A DNA stretch of 9,002 bases from CAYNJF01 sp964351745 (GTDB lineage Bacteria; Pseudomonadota; Gammaproteobacteria; Berkiellales; Berkiellaceae), in NCBI GenBank assembly GCA_964351745.1, contig CAYGPI010000097.1, positions 1 through 9,002 on the forward strand, read 5' to 3'. Positions within the stretch are counted from its first letter, which is position 1. Every line of letters starts with the position of its first letter. Below the pieces are notes generated by a model. The model was not told the origin of the DNA. It searched no databases and saw only the letters and a list, made by a program, of their open reading frames with translations. Positions 1 to 6,058 of the stretch are shown here, piece after piece. Position numbers and translations under genes: made by a program.

Positions 1-644
1 CCATATAAACGAGCAGCTACCGTATCGTGTTTGCTCAGAAAAATCAGAGGCAGTTGGTTTGGAATCTGATCAAATGACTCGGGAGCCTTATTATCGCAAA
101 AAGCGATATCAACGATGACTGCGGTAAACACGAGAGGATGAGCTTCTTCTCGAATTCTTTCGGCTAGCTCCGTAAAACTACGGGCTTTGATGCACTGGTA
201 ACCAAAGAAAGCGAATTGCTCGACTAACTCAGTTTCGACATGAAGCTCTGAGACAGCAATGAGAATTTTGGTGTGATATTGGATGTGACTTAGAGATTGG
301 GTCTTTAGGTGAGGTGGCAATTTAGTCATGTCTAGAGAGTGGTTCATGAGTTCAATTTGCGCCTTTAGCAATGTCAATGTTTCATCATTAAGTTCTGCCC
401 CAAATTCTTGTAGGTTTTGAATGAAACTAAGGATGCTTTTACAATGGGTGTTGATTTGGTTGAGTTGAACAGCTTGAGCAAGCATAGATAGCTTTTTAAC
501 TTGTTGGTGAAGATCTTTGAGGGTTTCTTTGATGTTGCCCTCTTTGATATGGCGTATTGTGCTTTCAAGATGAGCAATTTTGCTTGGCAAATTTTTGGTG
601 AATAGCTTTGCCATAGCCGATTGACTTGGTTCACGTTCCTGCAT
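1..644 (-). CDS. Partial regulator with Hpt-like region and degenerate receiver domain (C-terminus beyond window)
   Basis: Reading the minus strand from ATG at 644, the frame stays open to the window edge: 214 codons plus two bases. Residues about 12-115 are helical and resemble a histidine phosphotransfer (Hpt) domain, but where an Hpt carries the HxLKG-type histidine this protein reads KKLSMLA. Residues about 126-214 resemble a response-regulator receiver domain: a hydrophobic first strand (KILIAVSE), a strand AVIVDI with an Asp (about D179) at the phospho-acceptor position, and LPLIFLSKHD at the conserved Ser/Thr strand. The usual acidic pair after the first strand is missing. The missing C-terminus could hold a second receiver plus an output domain such as GGDEF; this is inference from similar architectures and cannot be seen here. 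The gene is divergent from groES. No clear Shine-Dalgarno precedes ATG 644; TATACT (690-695, minus) or TATTAT (700-705, minus) could be its -10 box, but neither has a good -35. Confidence 0.75.
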   Translation of the reverse strand, partial: MQEREPSQSAMAKLFTKNLPSKIAHLESTIRHIKEGNIKETLKDLHQQVKKLSMLAQAVQLNQINTHCKSILSFIQNLQEFGAELNDETLTLLKAQIELMNHSLDMTKLPPHLKTQSLSHIQYHTKILIAVSELHVETELVEQFAFFGYQCIKARSFTELAERIREEAHPLVFTAVIVDIAFCDNKAPESFDQIPNQLPLIFLSKHDTVAARLY

Positions 645-769
645 GTTTATTTAGTGCCAAATTAATAAGGAATAAGGTTAATACCTTTAAGTATAGGGAA
701 TAATACAGGATAAATGAGTTAGTTGGCTTTTTTGTTTAGGGTGTCAATTTAGATATTTTTAGGGTTGCT

Positions 770-797
770 CTTGAAAAAAAACAGGGCATCCCCACAT
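770..797 (+). promoter_or_regulatory. Sigma-32 (RpoH) heat-shock promoter of groESL
   Basis: CTTGAAA (770-776) and CCCCACAT (790-797) are separated by 13 bases. The known RpoH consensus is CTTGAAA, 11-16 bases, then CCCCATNT, so the -35 is exact and the -10 nearly so. Transcription should begin near 803-804, about 160 bases before groES. Heat-shock control of groE is standard in gammaproteobacteria; the assignment here rests on the sequence match and the downstream gene. Confidence 0.88.
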
Positions 798-965
798 AGG
801 AAGACATGAGCAAGGGATATTAAGACTGATGTCTGCTGGTATGTAGATCTTTCGTAAATAGCTCGATATTATAGGCTCACCATTTGCATTACCTGTATAT
901 ATTTTAGGTATATGTGGAGAATGTTGTTTTTGTGTGTATTTACAATATAGTTAGGAGTTGGCTCA
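798..965 (+). other. Long groES 5' leader, no gene
   Basis: This 168-base stretch lies between the heat-shock -10 box and the groES start and holds no convincing ORF. It ends with a Shine-Dalgarno TAGGAG (952-957), 8 bases before ATG 966. Two short inverted repeats are visible: AGACAT (802-807) with ATGTCT (829-834), and TACCT (890-894) with AGGTA (906-910). TTGCAT (884-889) with nearby TATA-like sequence might hint at a vegetative promoter, but the spacings are poor. Upstream of the promoter (645-769) is AT-rich sequence in which I see no gene. Confidence 0.5.
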
Positions 966-1262
966 ATGAGTAAAATTAAGGTCATGCCATTAGGTGACAG
1001 AGTTCTTGTCAGACAAGATGCTGAAGCTCAAGTTAGTGAAGGTGGCATCTATTTGCCAGATACTGCGAAAGAAGCGCCACAGTGGGGAACAATCGTTCGC
1101 GCTGGAAAAGGTAAAGAAACAGATAACGGCGTTCGCAAATTGTCAGTTAAAGAAGGTGATAAAGTCATTTTCGGCAAATACTCAGGCACTAAAGTAAAAG
1201 TTGACGCTGAAGAATTATTGTTCATGCGCGAAGATGACATTATGGCTGTTGTCGAAGATTAA
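966..1262 (+). CDS. groES: Co-chaperonin GroES
   Basis: This 98-residue protein has the usual GroES length and full family pattern: PLGDRVLVR near the N-terminus, the mobile loop around residues 19-39, the VKEGDKVIFGKYSGT strand and the C-terminal ILFMREDDIMAV-like end. GroES forms a heptameric lid that binds GroEL in the cytoplasm, closes the folding chamber and couples it to ATP hydrolysis. The hydrophobic tripeptide of the mobile loop that docks on GroEL is IYL (28-30), where E. coli has IVL; the tyrosine is uncommon but should be tolerated. The start is set by TAGGAG 8 bases upstream. It is the first gene of the heat-shock operon with groEL, 62 bases downstream. Confidence 0.97.
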   Translation: MSKIKVMPLGDRVLVRQDAEAQVSEGGIYLPDTAKEAPQWGTIVRAGKGKETDNGVRKLSVKEGDKVIFGKYSGTKVKVDAEELLFMREDDIMAVVED

Positions 1263-1324
1263 CGTTTTGATCGATTTTATCGATTTATTTAATTCACTTT
1301 GATAGACAAATAAAGGTAGCAAAC
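1263..1324 (+). promoter_or_regulatory. groES-groEL intercistronic spacer with small hairpin and groEL RBS
   Basis: ATCGAT (1270-1275) and ATCGAT (1279-1284) flank a TTT loop and could form a 6-bp hairpin just after groES. There is no T-tract, so it is not a terminator; it might modestly affect mRNA stability, which is inference. AAAGG (1312-1315 region) is the groEL ribosome binding site, 9-10 bases before ATG 1325. Confidence 0.45.
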
Positions 1325-2983
1325 ATGGCTAAACAATTTCAATATGATGTCGATGCCCGCACTTCAAGCCTTGCAGGCGTTGAGAAGTTAGCAAAGGCTG
1401 TAAGAAGCACATTAGGCCCTAAAGGTCGCAATGTTGTTATTCAAAGATCTTTTGGTGTTCCATTAATCACGAAAGACGGCGCAACCGTAGCTAAAAATGT
1501 AGAGCTTGAGAATCCTCTAGAAAATATTGCAGCTGAGCTTGTGAAAGATGTTGCTTCTAAAACATCTGACGATGCTGGTGATGGTACAACAACAGCAACC
1601 GTCTTAACGCACGCTATTTTTGCTGAAGGCAATAAAGCTGTTGCGGCAGGCTTTAACCCTATGGATCTTAAACGTGGTATCGACAAAGCTGTTAAAGCTG
1701 CGGTGGCTGCGCTTAAAGGTTTATCTGTGCCATGTGCTGATTCAAAAGCGATTGCTCAAGTGGGTACTATCTCTGCAAATTCTGACACAGTCATTGGAAA
1801 CATTATTGCTGATGCGATGAACAAAGTCGGCAAAGAAGGCGTGATCACAGTTGAAGATGGTCAAGGCCTTGAAGATGAGCTTGATGTGGTTGAAGGTATG
1901 CAGTTTGATAGAGGTTATTTATCTCCATACTTCATAAACAATCAGCAAAATATGTCATGTGATTTAGAAAATCCATATGTGTTGCTTGTTGACAAGAAAA
2001 TTTCTAGCATTCGTGATTTACTGCCTTTGCTTGAAGCTGTTGCTAAATCAGGTCGTCCGCTATTTATCATTGCAGAAGATGTTGAAGGCGAAGCTTTAGC
2101 AACTTTAGTTGTTAACACGATTCGTGGCATTGTTAAAGTGTGTGCTGTGAAAGCACCAGGCTTTGGTGATAGACGCAAAGCGATGTTAGAAGACATTGCT
2201 ATCTTAGCGAAAGCGAACGTTATCTCTGAAGAAATTGGCTTAACACTAGAAAAAGCAACGATTGAAGATCTTGGTAGCGCTAAACGTATTATCGTTAGCA
2301 AAGAAAACACAACCATCATTGATGGCTCTGGTAATGCGACCGATATTAAATCTCGTGTTGATACCATTCGTAAGCAAATTGAAGACACTTCTTCTGATTA
2401 CGATCGTGAAAAATTACAAGAGCGTGTTGCTAAACTATCAGGTGGCGTTGCTGTCATCAAAGTTGGTGCAGCAACTGAAATTGAAATGAAAGAGAAAAAA
2501 GCACGTGTTGAAGATGCACTTCATGCGACACGCGCAGCTGTTGAAGAAGGCGTCGTGCCTGGTGGTGGTGTTGCTTTTGTAAGAGCGATTGAAGCCGTTA
2601 AACAAGTTAAAACTGATAATCGCGAGCAAGAGCTTGGTGTGAACATTATTGTTCGTGCTTTAGAAGCGCCTTTGCGTCAGATCGTTGCTAATGCAGGCGA
2701 TGAGCCTTCAGTTGTCTTGAATCGTGTCGCTGAAGGATCAGGTAACTTTGGTTATAACGCAGCAACCGGTGAGTATGGCGATATGATTGAAATGGGCATT
2801 ATTGACCCAACTAAAGTATCTCGCAGCGCTCTTCAAAATGCAGCCTCTGTTGCTGGTCTTATGATCACAACTGATTGCATGATTGCTGATTTACCTAAAG
2901 ATGATCGCGACTCAGCTGATGCTTCCGGTATGGGTGGCATGGGCGGTATGGGTGGCATGGGAGGTATGGGCGGCATGATGTAA
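1325..2983 (+). CDS. groEL: Chaperonin GroEL (Hsp60)
   Basis: At 552 residues this is full length for a chaperonin (E. coli 548). It forms the double heptameric ring that encloses non-native proteins and folds them with ATP and GroES. Visible signatures are TLGPKGRNV (29-37), the ATP-site ITKDG with D51, AGDGTTTATV with D86, the apical-domain run VEGMQFDRGYLSPYF, VKAPGFGDRRKAML, and DALHATRAAVEEG with the catalytic Asp (E. coli D398 equivalent). The C-terminal tail is a Gly-Gly-Met repeat ending in MM, as in most bacterial GroELs. No key residue is missing and there is no frameshift. It is co-transcribed with groES and followed by a strong terminator at 3015-3040. Confidence 0.98.
   Translation: MAKQFQYDVDARTSSLAGVEKLAKAVRSTLGPKGRNVVIQRSFGVPLITKDGATVAKNVELENPLENIAAELVKDVASKTSDDAGDGTTTATVLTHAIFAEGNKAVAAGFNPMDLKRGIDKAVKAAVAALKGLSVPCADSKAIAQVGTISANSDTVIGNIIADAMNKVGKEGVITVEDGQGLEDELDVVEGMQFDRGYLSPYFINNQQNMSCDLENPYVLLVDKKISSIRDLLPLLEAVAKSGRPLFIIAEDVEGEALATLVVNTIRGIVKVCAVKAPGFGDRRKAMLEDIAILAKANVISEEIGLTLEKATIEDLGSAKRIIVSKENTTIIDGSGNATDIKSRVDTIRKQIEDTSSDYDREKLQERVAKLSGGVAVIKVGAATEIEMKEKKARVEDALHATRAAVEEGVVPGGGVAFVRAIEAVKQVKTDNREQELGVNIIVRALEAPLRQIVANAGDEPSVVLNRVAEGSGNFGYNAATGEYGDMIEMGIIDPTKVSRSALQNAASVAGLMITTDCMIADLPKDDRDSADASGMGGMGGMGGMGGMGGMM
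2927..2980 (+). repeat. 9-bp tandem repeat coding the GroEL GGM tail
   Basis: Six tandem 9-base units of the form GGYATGGGN, the last being GGCATGATG, encode the GGM-rich tail. The units differ at third codon positions in an alternating T/C pattern. The flexible tail lies inside the GroEL cavity in known structures. Such a repeat can change copy number by slippage. Confidence 0.85.
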
Positions 2984-3014
2984 GCCTCTCATATTTTTCA
3001 AAGATCTCAAAGGA

Positions 3015-3040
3015 CCCCGCTTTATGCGGGGTTTTTTTTT
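3015..3040 (+). terminator. Rho-independent terminator of groESL
   Basis: CCCCGC (3015-3020) pairs with GCGGGG (3026-3031) around the loop TTTAT and is followed by nine T residues (3032-3040). It sits 31 bases after the groEL stop and is a textbook intrinsic terminator. Confidence 0.96.
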
Positions 3041-3067
3041 GACATGTTCTTTTTGAAAAGATAAAGT
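3039..3067 (+). promoter_or_regulatory. Candidate sigma-70 promoter for the double-glycine peptide gene
   Basis: A perfect TTGACA (3039-3044) overlaps the last Ts of the groEL terminator. Seventeen bases later is TAAAGT (3062-3067), matching TATAAT at 4 of 6 positions. Transcription would start near 3074 and leave a leader of about 28 bases. This would separate the small gene from groE control. The -10 is weak, so the call is tentative. Confidence 0.45.
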
Positions 3068-3101
3068 TGGTTCAGAATTTAAAACCCTTAAGGAGAAGAC
3101 A

Positions 3102-3365
3102 GTGAGACCTTTGAATGTGAATGAAACTAACGTTATTTCTGGCGGTGAATCCACTATGGTCACAGAGTGGGAAAATTGGAATTACGATATGACGGACGTT
3201 ATTGATGATGTCAGCAGCATGGCTCTTTTAGGTGTCGCTGTTAACGTTTATTTAAATGGTAGTTTCACGGCTAATGTTGTTCGAAGTGGTGCTGTGCTTG
3301 GTGCCTATATTGGTGCAGCTTATGGCGTGTTTAATTTTGTTGGCTATAAATTGTTTGATAATTAA
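3102..3365 (+). CDS. Candidate class II bacteriocin/microcin-like peptide with double-glycine leader
   Basis: The gene encodes 87 residues from a GTG start, chosen because AAGGAG (3090-3095) lies 6 bases upstream and because this start gives a complete leader. Residues 1-15 (MRPLNVNETNVISGG) fit the double-glycine leader pattern M-R-x-L-x-x-x-E-x-x-x-(I/V)-S-G-G, which C39-peptidase ABC transporters cleave after GG. The predicted 72-residue mature peptide has no cysteine. Its first part is acidic with aromatic residues (E22, W23, E24, W26, Y28, D29, D32, D35, D36). Two hydrophobic stretches follow (about 40-51 and 59-82), and the second contains a glycine zipper, G63-xxx-G67-xxx-G71-xxx-G75, as in membrane-inserting bacteriocins. 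The peptide is anionic, unlike most Gram-positive bacteriocins. No immunity, transporter or peptidase gene lies within the window. The leader is seen directly; the bacteriocin role is inferred. A secreted signalling or surface peptide is the main alternative. Confidence 0.7.
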   Translation: MRPLNVNETNVISGGESTMVTEWENWNYDMTDVIDDVSSMALLGVAVNVYLNGSFTANVVRSGAVLGAYIGAAYGVFNFVGYKLFDN

Positions 3366-3376
3366 TAGCACAATGC

Positions 3377-3403
3377 AATTGGCCCTCTCATGAGGGCCTA
3401 ATT
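3377..3403. terminator. Bidirectional hairpin terminator between convergent genes
   Basis: GGCCCTC (3381-3387) pairs with GAGGGCC (3392-3398) around loop TCAT, and AATT on each side can extend the stem with one bulged T. It lies between the stop of the double-glycine peptide gene (3365) and the stop of coq7 (3421). Neither side has a long T-tract, so efficiency is uncertain. Confidence 0.7.
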
Positions 3404-3420
3404 CAAATTAGCTCTTACTT

Positions 3421-4059
3421 TTATACATAATAAACAATCGTGGTCATAACCTTAGAAGAGCAGGCCATTATCAGAGGGATTGGTGCAGGTAAAGGTACAG
3501 CGCCATTTTGTCTGGCTAGGGTGGCATGCTGTTGTTCGTCCCACTCCATTTGCGCCACAATAGCTCGGCTTTTGTGATCCCCTTTAGGTAAAATATTAAG
3601 GTGATTGCTTAGATGTTTACTCACTTGGTTTTCTGTTTCCATCACGAAGCCTAAACTCCATTTATCTCCCATGATGCCCGCCGTTAATCCTATGGCAAAG
3701 GATCCAAACCACCATAGCGGATTTAAATAGCTTGAATGGCTGCCCAGCTCATTAAGACGATCTTGACACCAACTCAGATGGTCATTTTCTTCTATGGCTG
3801 CATGACGCATTTGCGCTTTAAGCTCAGGGGTTTTGGTTGATAGAGCTTGCCCAAGGTATAAAGCTTGGGCACAAACTTCACCAGTGTGATTGATACGCAT
3901 AAGATTGGCGCTTAATGCTTTTTCTTTTTTTGAAAGGATTTTATTAACCACTGGGTCTGAAGGATTAGGGCGTAAAGTTTCTGCTGGTGTACGATCCAAA
4001 GTGCGGATACACTGATCGACTTGGCTGATCATTTTGTCAAAAATAGTTAGTTGTCGCAT
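3421..4059 (-). CDS. coq7: Coq7-type demethoxyubiquinone hydroxylase
   Basis: This 212-residue protein matches the bacterial Coq7 family in length and motifs. Coq7 hydroxylates 2-polyprenyl-3-methyl-6-methoxy-1,4-benzoquinone in the penultimate step of ubiquinone synthesis at the inner membrane, using O2 and a di-iron centre. The ligand set is complete: E61 in RINHTGEVCAQ, E91 and H94 in EENDHLSWC, E143 in ETENQVSKH, and E175/H178 in EWDEQQHA. The hydrophobic stretch around residues 114-130 is the membrane-associating part. The start has no clear Shine-Dalgarno (an A-rich run precedes ATG), but the N-terminus MRQLTIFDKMI fits the family. Possession of coq7 points to an aerobic proteobacterium. 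Confidence 0.96.
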   Translation of the reverse strand: MRQLTIFDKMISQVDQCIRTLDRTPAETLRPNPSDPVVNKILSKKEKALSANLMRINHTGEVCAQALYLGQALSTKTPELKAQMRHAAIEENDHLSWCQDRLNELGSHSSYLNPLWWFGSFAIGLTAGIMGDKWSLGFVMETENQVSKHLSNHLNILPKGDHKSRAIVAQMEWDEQQHATLARQNGAVPLPAPIPLIMACSSKVMTTIVYYV

Positions 4060-4067
4060 TTTTTTAC

Positions 4068-4108
4068 TTGATTGTTCACTTAACGTCTATTATATAGCTT
4101 GATACATT
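4068..4108 (+). promoter_or_regulatory. Promoter region of the bufferin operon
   Basis: Two sigma-70-like arrangements fit: TTGATT (4068-4073), 17 bases, TATATA (4091-4096), or TTAACG (4080-4085), 17 bases, TACATT (4103-4108). All boxes match at 4 of 6. I cannot choose between them, and no metal-regulator operator is evident. The ribosome binding site GGAGG (4124-4128) follows. Confidence 0.4.
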
Positions 4109-4117
4109 AAAACTTAA
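4089..4117 (-). promoter_or_regulatory. Candidate coq7 promoter
   Basis: On the minus strand a perfect TATAAT (4089-4094) lies 30 bases upstream of the coq7 start. At 17-base spacing the -35 is TTAAGT (4112-4117), only 3 of 6. The predicted mRNA leader is about 23 bases. It overlaps the likely promoter of the divergent bufferin operon. Confidence 0.5.
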
Positions 4118-4132
4118 AATTTTGGAGGCATT

Positions 4133-4396
4133 ATGAAAAATAATCTAAAAACTTTGGTTTCAGGAGCAGTCACAACTGCTTTAGCACTAGGTTTAGCGAC
4201 AGCGTCTTCTAGTGCATTAGCAGCGAAGGGTGACATGGAAAAATGTTATGGCGTTGTTAAAGCTGGTAAAAATGATTGCGGCACTAAATCACATGCCTGT
4301 GCAGGTCAAGCAAGCAAAGATAATGACGAAAAAGAATGGGTCTATTTGCCAAAAGGAACTTGCGACAAGATAGTTGGTGGATCAACTAGCTCGTAA
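4133..4396 (+). CDS. bufA1: Bufferin-type copper-binding peptide precursor (DUF2282, BufA1-like)
   Basis: This 87-residue precursor has an N-terminal Sec signal peptide: charged start (MKNNLK), hydrophobic core about 8-24, and cleavage expected after A28-L-A30. The core holds exactly four cysteines, C38, C49, C56 and C77, in the DUF2282 pattern EKCYGVVKAGKNDC, SHACAG and LPKGTC. In the characterised bufferins of Caulobacter, the paired DUF692/DUF2063 enzyme converts the two central cysteines (here C49 and C56) to thiooxazoles, and the exported peptide buffers periplasmic copper. That chemistry is inferred here from family and context. It is unlike the EGKCG-repeat precursors (HvfA/BufA2). RBS GGAGG is 4 bases upstream. 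The gene heads an operon with the modifying enzyme genes directly downstream. Confidence 0.88.
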   Translation: MKNNLKTLVSGAVTTALALGLATASSSALAAKGDMEKCYGVVKAGKNDCGTKSHACAGQASKDNDEKEWVYLPKGTCDKIVGGSTSS

Positions 4397-4404
4397 GTTT
4401 GGTT

Positions 4405-5241
4405 ATGGATCCTTTTAATAAGCCAATTCAAGGCGTTGGAATTGGCTTACGATCTGTTCACTATGAGTCACTGATTGACGGCAAGCCTTGTGTGCCATGG
4501 TTAGAAGTTTTAACTGAAAATTATATCCATCAAGGAGAGCGGGCTTGCTATCATTTAGAAAAAATTCGAGAGCGATACCCGATGACGATGCATGGGGTTT
4601 CCTTATCAATCGGTTCATCTGATCCACTGAATCTAGATTATTTAAAAGCATTAAAATCACTAAAAGATAGGTTTTCTCCCTGCTGGATTTCTGATCATTT
4701 ATGTTGGTCTTCTTTTGGGAACACTTATGTCCCCGATCTTTTGCCTTTACCTTACACCGAAGAAGCGCTTAAACATGTTGTTTCAAGAATACATCAGGTG
4801 CAAGATTACTTAGAAGAGCGTATTTTGATTGAGAACGTCTCCAGTTACTTAACTTATCAGTTTTCTGCTTTGGAAGAATGGGAGTTTCTTTGTGCTGTTG
4901 CTTCACAAGCAGATTGTTATTTGCTGTTAGATATTAATAATATTTATGTGAGCGCTCAGAACCATCAATTTGATCCAATGGATTATTTAAAGGCGATGCC
5001 GCTTGATAGGGTTAAAGAGATGCATCTTGCAGGTTATACAGAGCAAGATGGTTATTTGTTAGATACGCATGGGGAAAAAATTCATCAGCCAGTTTGGGAT
5101 TTATATAAAAAAGCTATTGAGCAGTTTCAAGATGTTCCAACATTAATAGAGTGGGACAACAATATTCCAGCTTTTGATACTCTATTAGAAGAGAAGAAGA
5201 AGGCTGATATGATAATGAAGGCACGTCATGCAACCGCTTAA
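4405..5241 (+). CDS. bufB: DUF692 multinuclear iron peptide-modifying enzyme (BufB, MbnB-like)
   Basis: The TIM-barrel DUF692 family includes MbnB and BufB, which use a di- or tri-iron centre to rework peptide cysteines. From ATG 4405 the protein has 278 residues, normal for the family. Metal-ligand motifs are all present: H63 in MHGVSLSIG, D97-H98 in ISDHLCWS, E143-N144 in IENVSSY, D176/N178 in LLDINNIYVSAQN, H207 in EMHLAGY, H222 in DTHG and E249 in IEWDNNIP. The N-terminal GVGIGLR and WLEVLTENY strands also fit. ATG 4405 is preferred since GVGIGLR then lies at the usual distance from the start; a TTG at 4399 in frame is the alternative and would add two residues. Neither has a strong Shine-Dalgarno, so translation is probably coupled to bufA, which stops at 4396. 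Confidence 0.92.
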   Translation: MDPFNKPIQGVGIGLRSVHYESLIDGKPCVPWLEVLTENYIHQGERACYHLEKIRERYPMTMHGVSLSIGSSDPLNLDYLKALKSLKDRFSPCWISDHLCWSSFGNTYVPDLLPLPYTEEALKHVVSRIHQVQDYLEERILIENVSSYLTYQFSALEEWEFLCAVASQADCYLLLDINNIYVSAQNHQFDPMDYLKAMPLDRVKEMHLAGYTEQDGYLLDTHGEKIHQPVWDLYKKAIEQFQDVPTLIEWDNNIPAFDTLLEEKKKADMIMKARHATA

Positions 5242-6013
5242 AGATGTCCAGAAGATGATGATGTGTTGCCTTGATGGATCTTCGACAACACAAGCGCCTA
5301 GTTTTTTATCACAAAAAAAGAAGTCTGCGACACCTCCATTAGAGATATATAGACAGAGTGTTTTAGGGAATCACCTTAGTGCTTTTGCAGAAATCTATCC
5401 TGTTATTTCTCAGCTAGTCGGTGAGTCTTTCTTTGAGCACGTTTTTGGCCAATACTTTAACTCGAATCAACATCAAAGCTATGATGTTAGCGATTATGGA
5501 GAGCATTTTGGTGATTTTTTAGATGGATTTAAAGCTTGCGATCCACTGCCATATTTGCCGGATGTGGCTCGTTTAGAATGGTTTTGCCACAAAGCTTGCC
5601 TTGGTCCAAGTTACCTGGTTGATAGTTTTGAAGCCTTAACCCTCATGGATGAGCAAACACTGCAGCGCGTTTGCTTTAAAATGCCACCATCTTCTTTTTT
5701 GATAGAGTCTTCATATCCTATCTTAGAGATATATGAAATTAACCAGTTGGATAAGTCAGATGTGGCGCCCATAGATATAAGCCAAAAAGGAGGGTGTCAG
5801 CTTTTCGTGTGGCGATCAGGCTTAGATCTTAGGATCGATCTTTTGTCTAAACTTGAGTATTTTTACTTAGATTGTTGCCAAAAAGGGTGGACTCTAGAAG
5901 ACACGATACAAGCTTTAATCTTACAGCATGGCGTTTCAGATTCTATGAGCCAAAATATTTTATCTAAATGCATGCAAAAGGGTTGGTTAGTCGGCTTCAC
6001 TGTACTAGAATAG
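5228..6013 (+). CDS. bufC: DUF2063 partner of the DUF692 enzyme (BufC)
   Basis: This 261-residue protein carries the DUF2063 N-terminal pattern: YRQSVLGNHLSAF (41-53), IYPVISQLVGESFF (56-69), YGEHFGDFL (90-98) and LPYLPDVARLEW (107-118). In MbnC and BufC proteins this domain recognises the precursor and pairs with the DUF692 enzyme; the C-terminal half is more variable. The gene overlaps bufB by 14 bases, with GAAGG 6 bases before ATG 5228, which suggests coupled translation and a fixed ratio of the two subunits. The function here is inferred from family and gene order. There is no signal peptide, so modification should happen in the cytoplasm before export. Confidence 0.88.
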   Translation: MQPLKDVQKMMMCCLDGSSTTQAPSFLSQKKKSATPPLEIYRQSVLGNHLSAFAEIYPVISQLVGESFFEHVFGQYFNSNQHQSYDVSDYGEHFGDFLDGFKACDPLPYLPDVARLEWFCHKACLGPSYLVDSFEALTLMDEQTLQRVCFKMPPSSFLIESSYPILEIYEINQLDKSDVAPIDISQKGGCQLFVWRSGLDLRIDLLSKLEYFYLDCCQKGWTLEDTIQALILQHGVSDSMSQNILSKCMQKGWLVGFTVLE

Positions 6014-6058
6014 CTTTCTAGGTTATTTCCCCACCCCTTATCTGCTAAGAGGCCAGCC

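Noticed and set aside
374..634. An 86-codon minus-strand frame inside the left-edge gene
   Set aside because: It is a different frame of the same strand as the 1-644 coding region, lysine/serine-rich and domain-free, whereas the other frame gives a receiver-like protein open to the window edge.
884..914. Possible vegetative groES promoter (TTGCAT with TATATG)
   Set aside because: The spacing is 19 bases and the -10 match is poor; kept only as a remark in the leader entry.
1441..2629. Several frames of 60-150 codons within groEL on both strands
   Set aside because: They are shadows of a highly conserved gene and have no ribosome binding sites or family features.
2912..3163. Minus-strand frame with His/Ala/Thr repeats at the groEL end
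   Set aside because: Its repeats are the antisense of the GGM codons, and it crosses a strong terminator.
6005..6021. Hairpin CTAGAA/TTCTAG at the bufC stop as a terminator
   Set aside because: The stem is only 6 bp, AT-rich, and not followed by a T-run, so transcription probably continues into the DUF47 gene.
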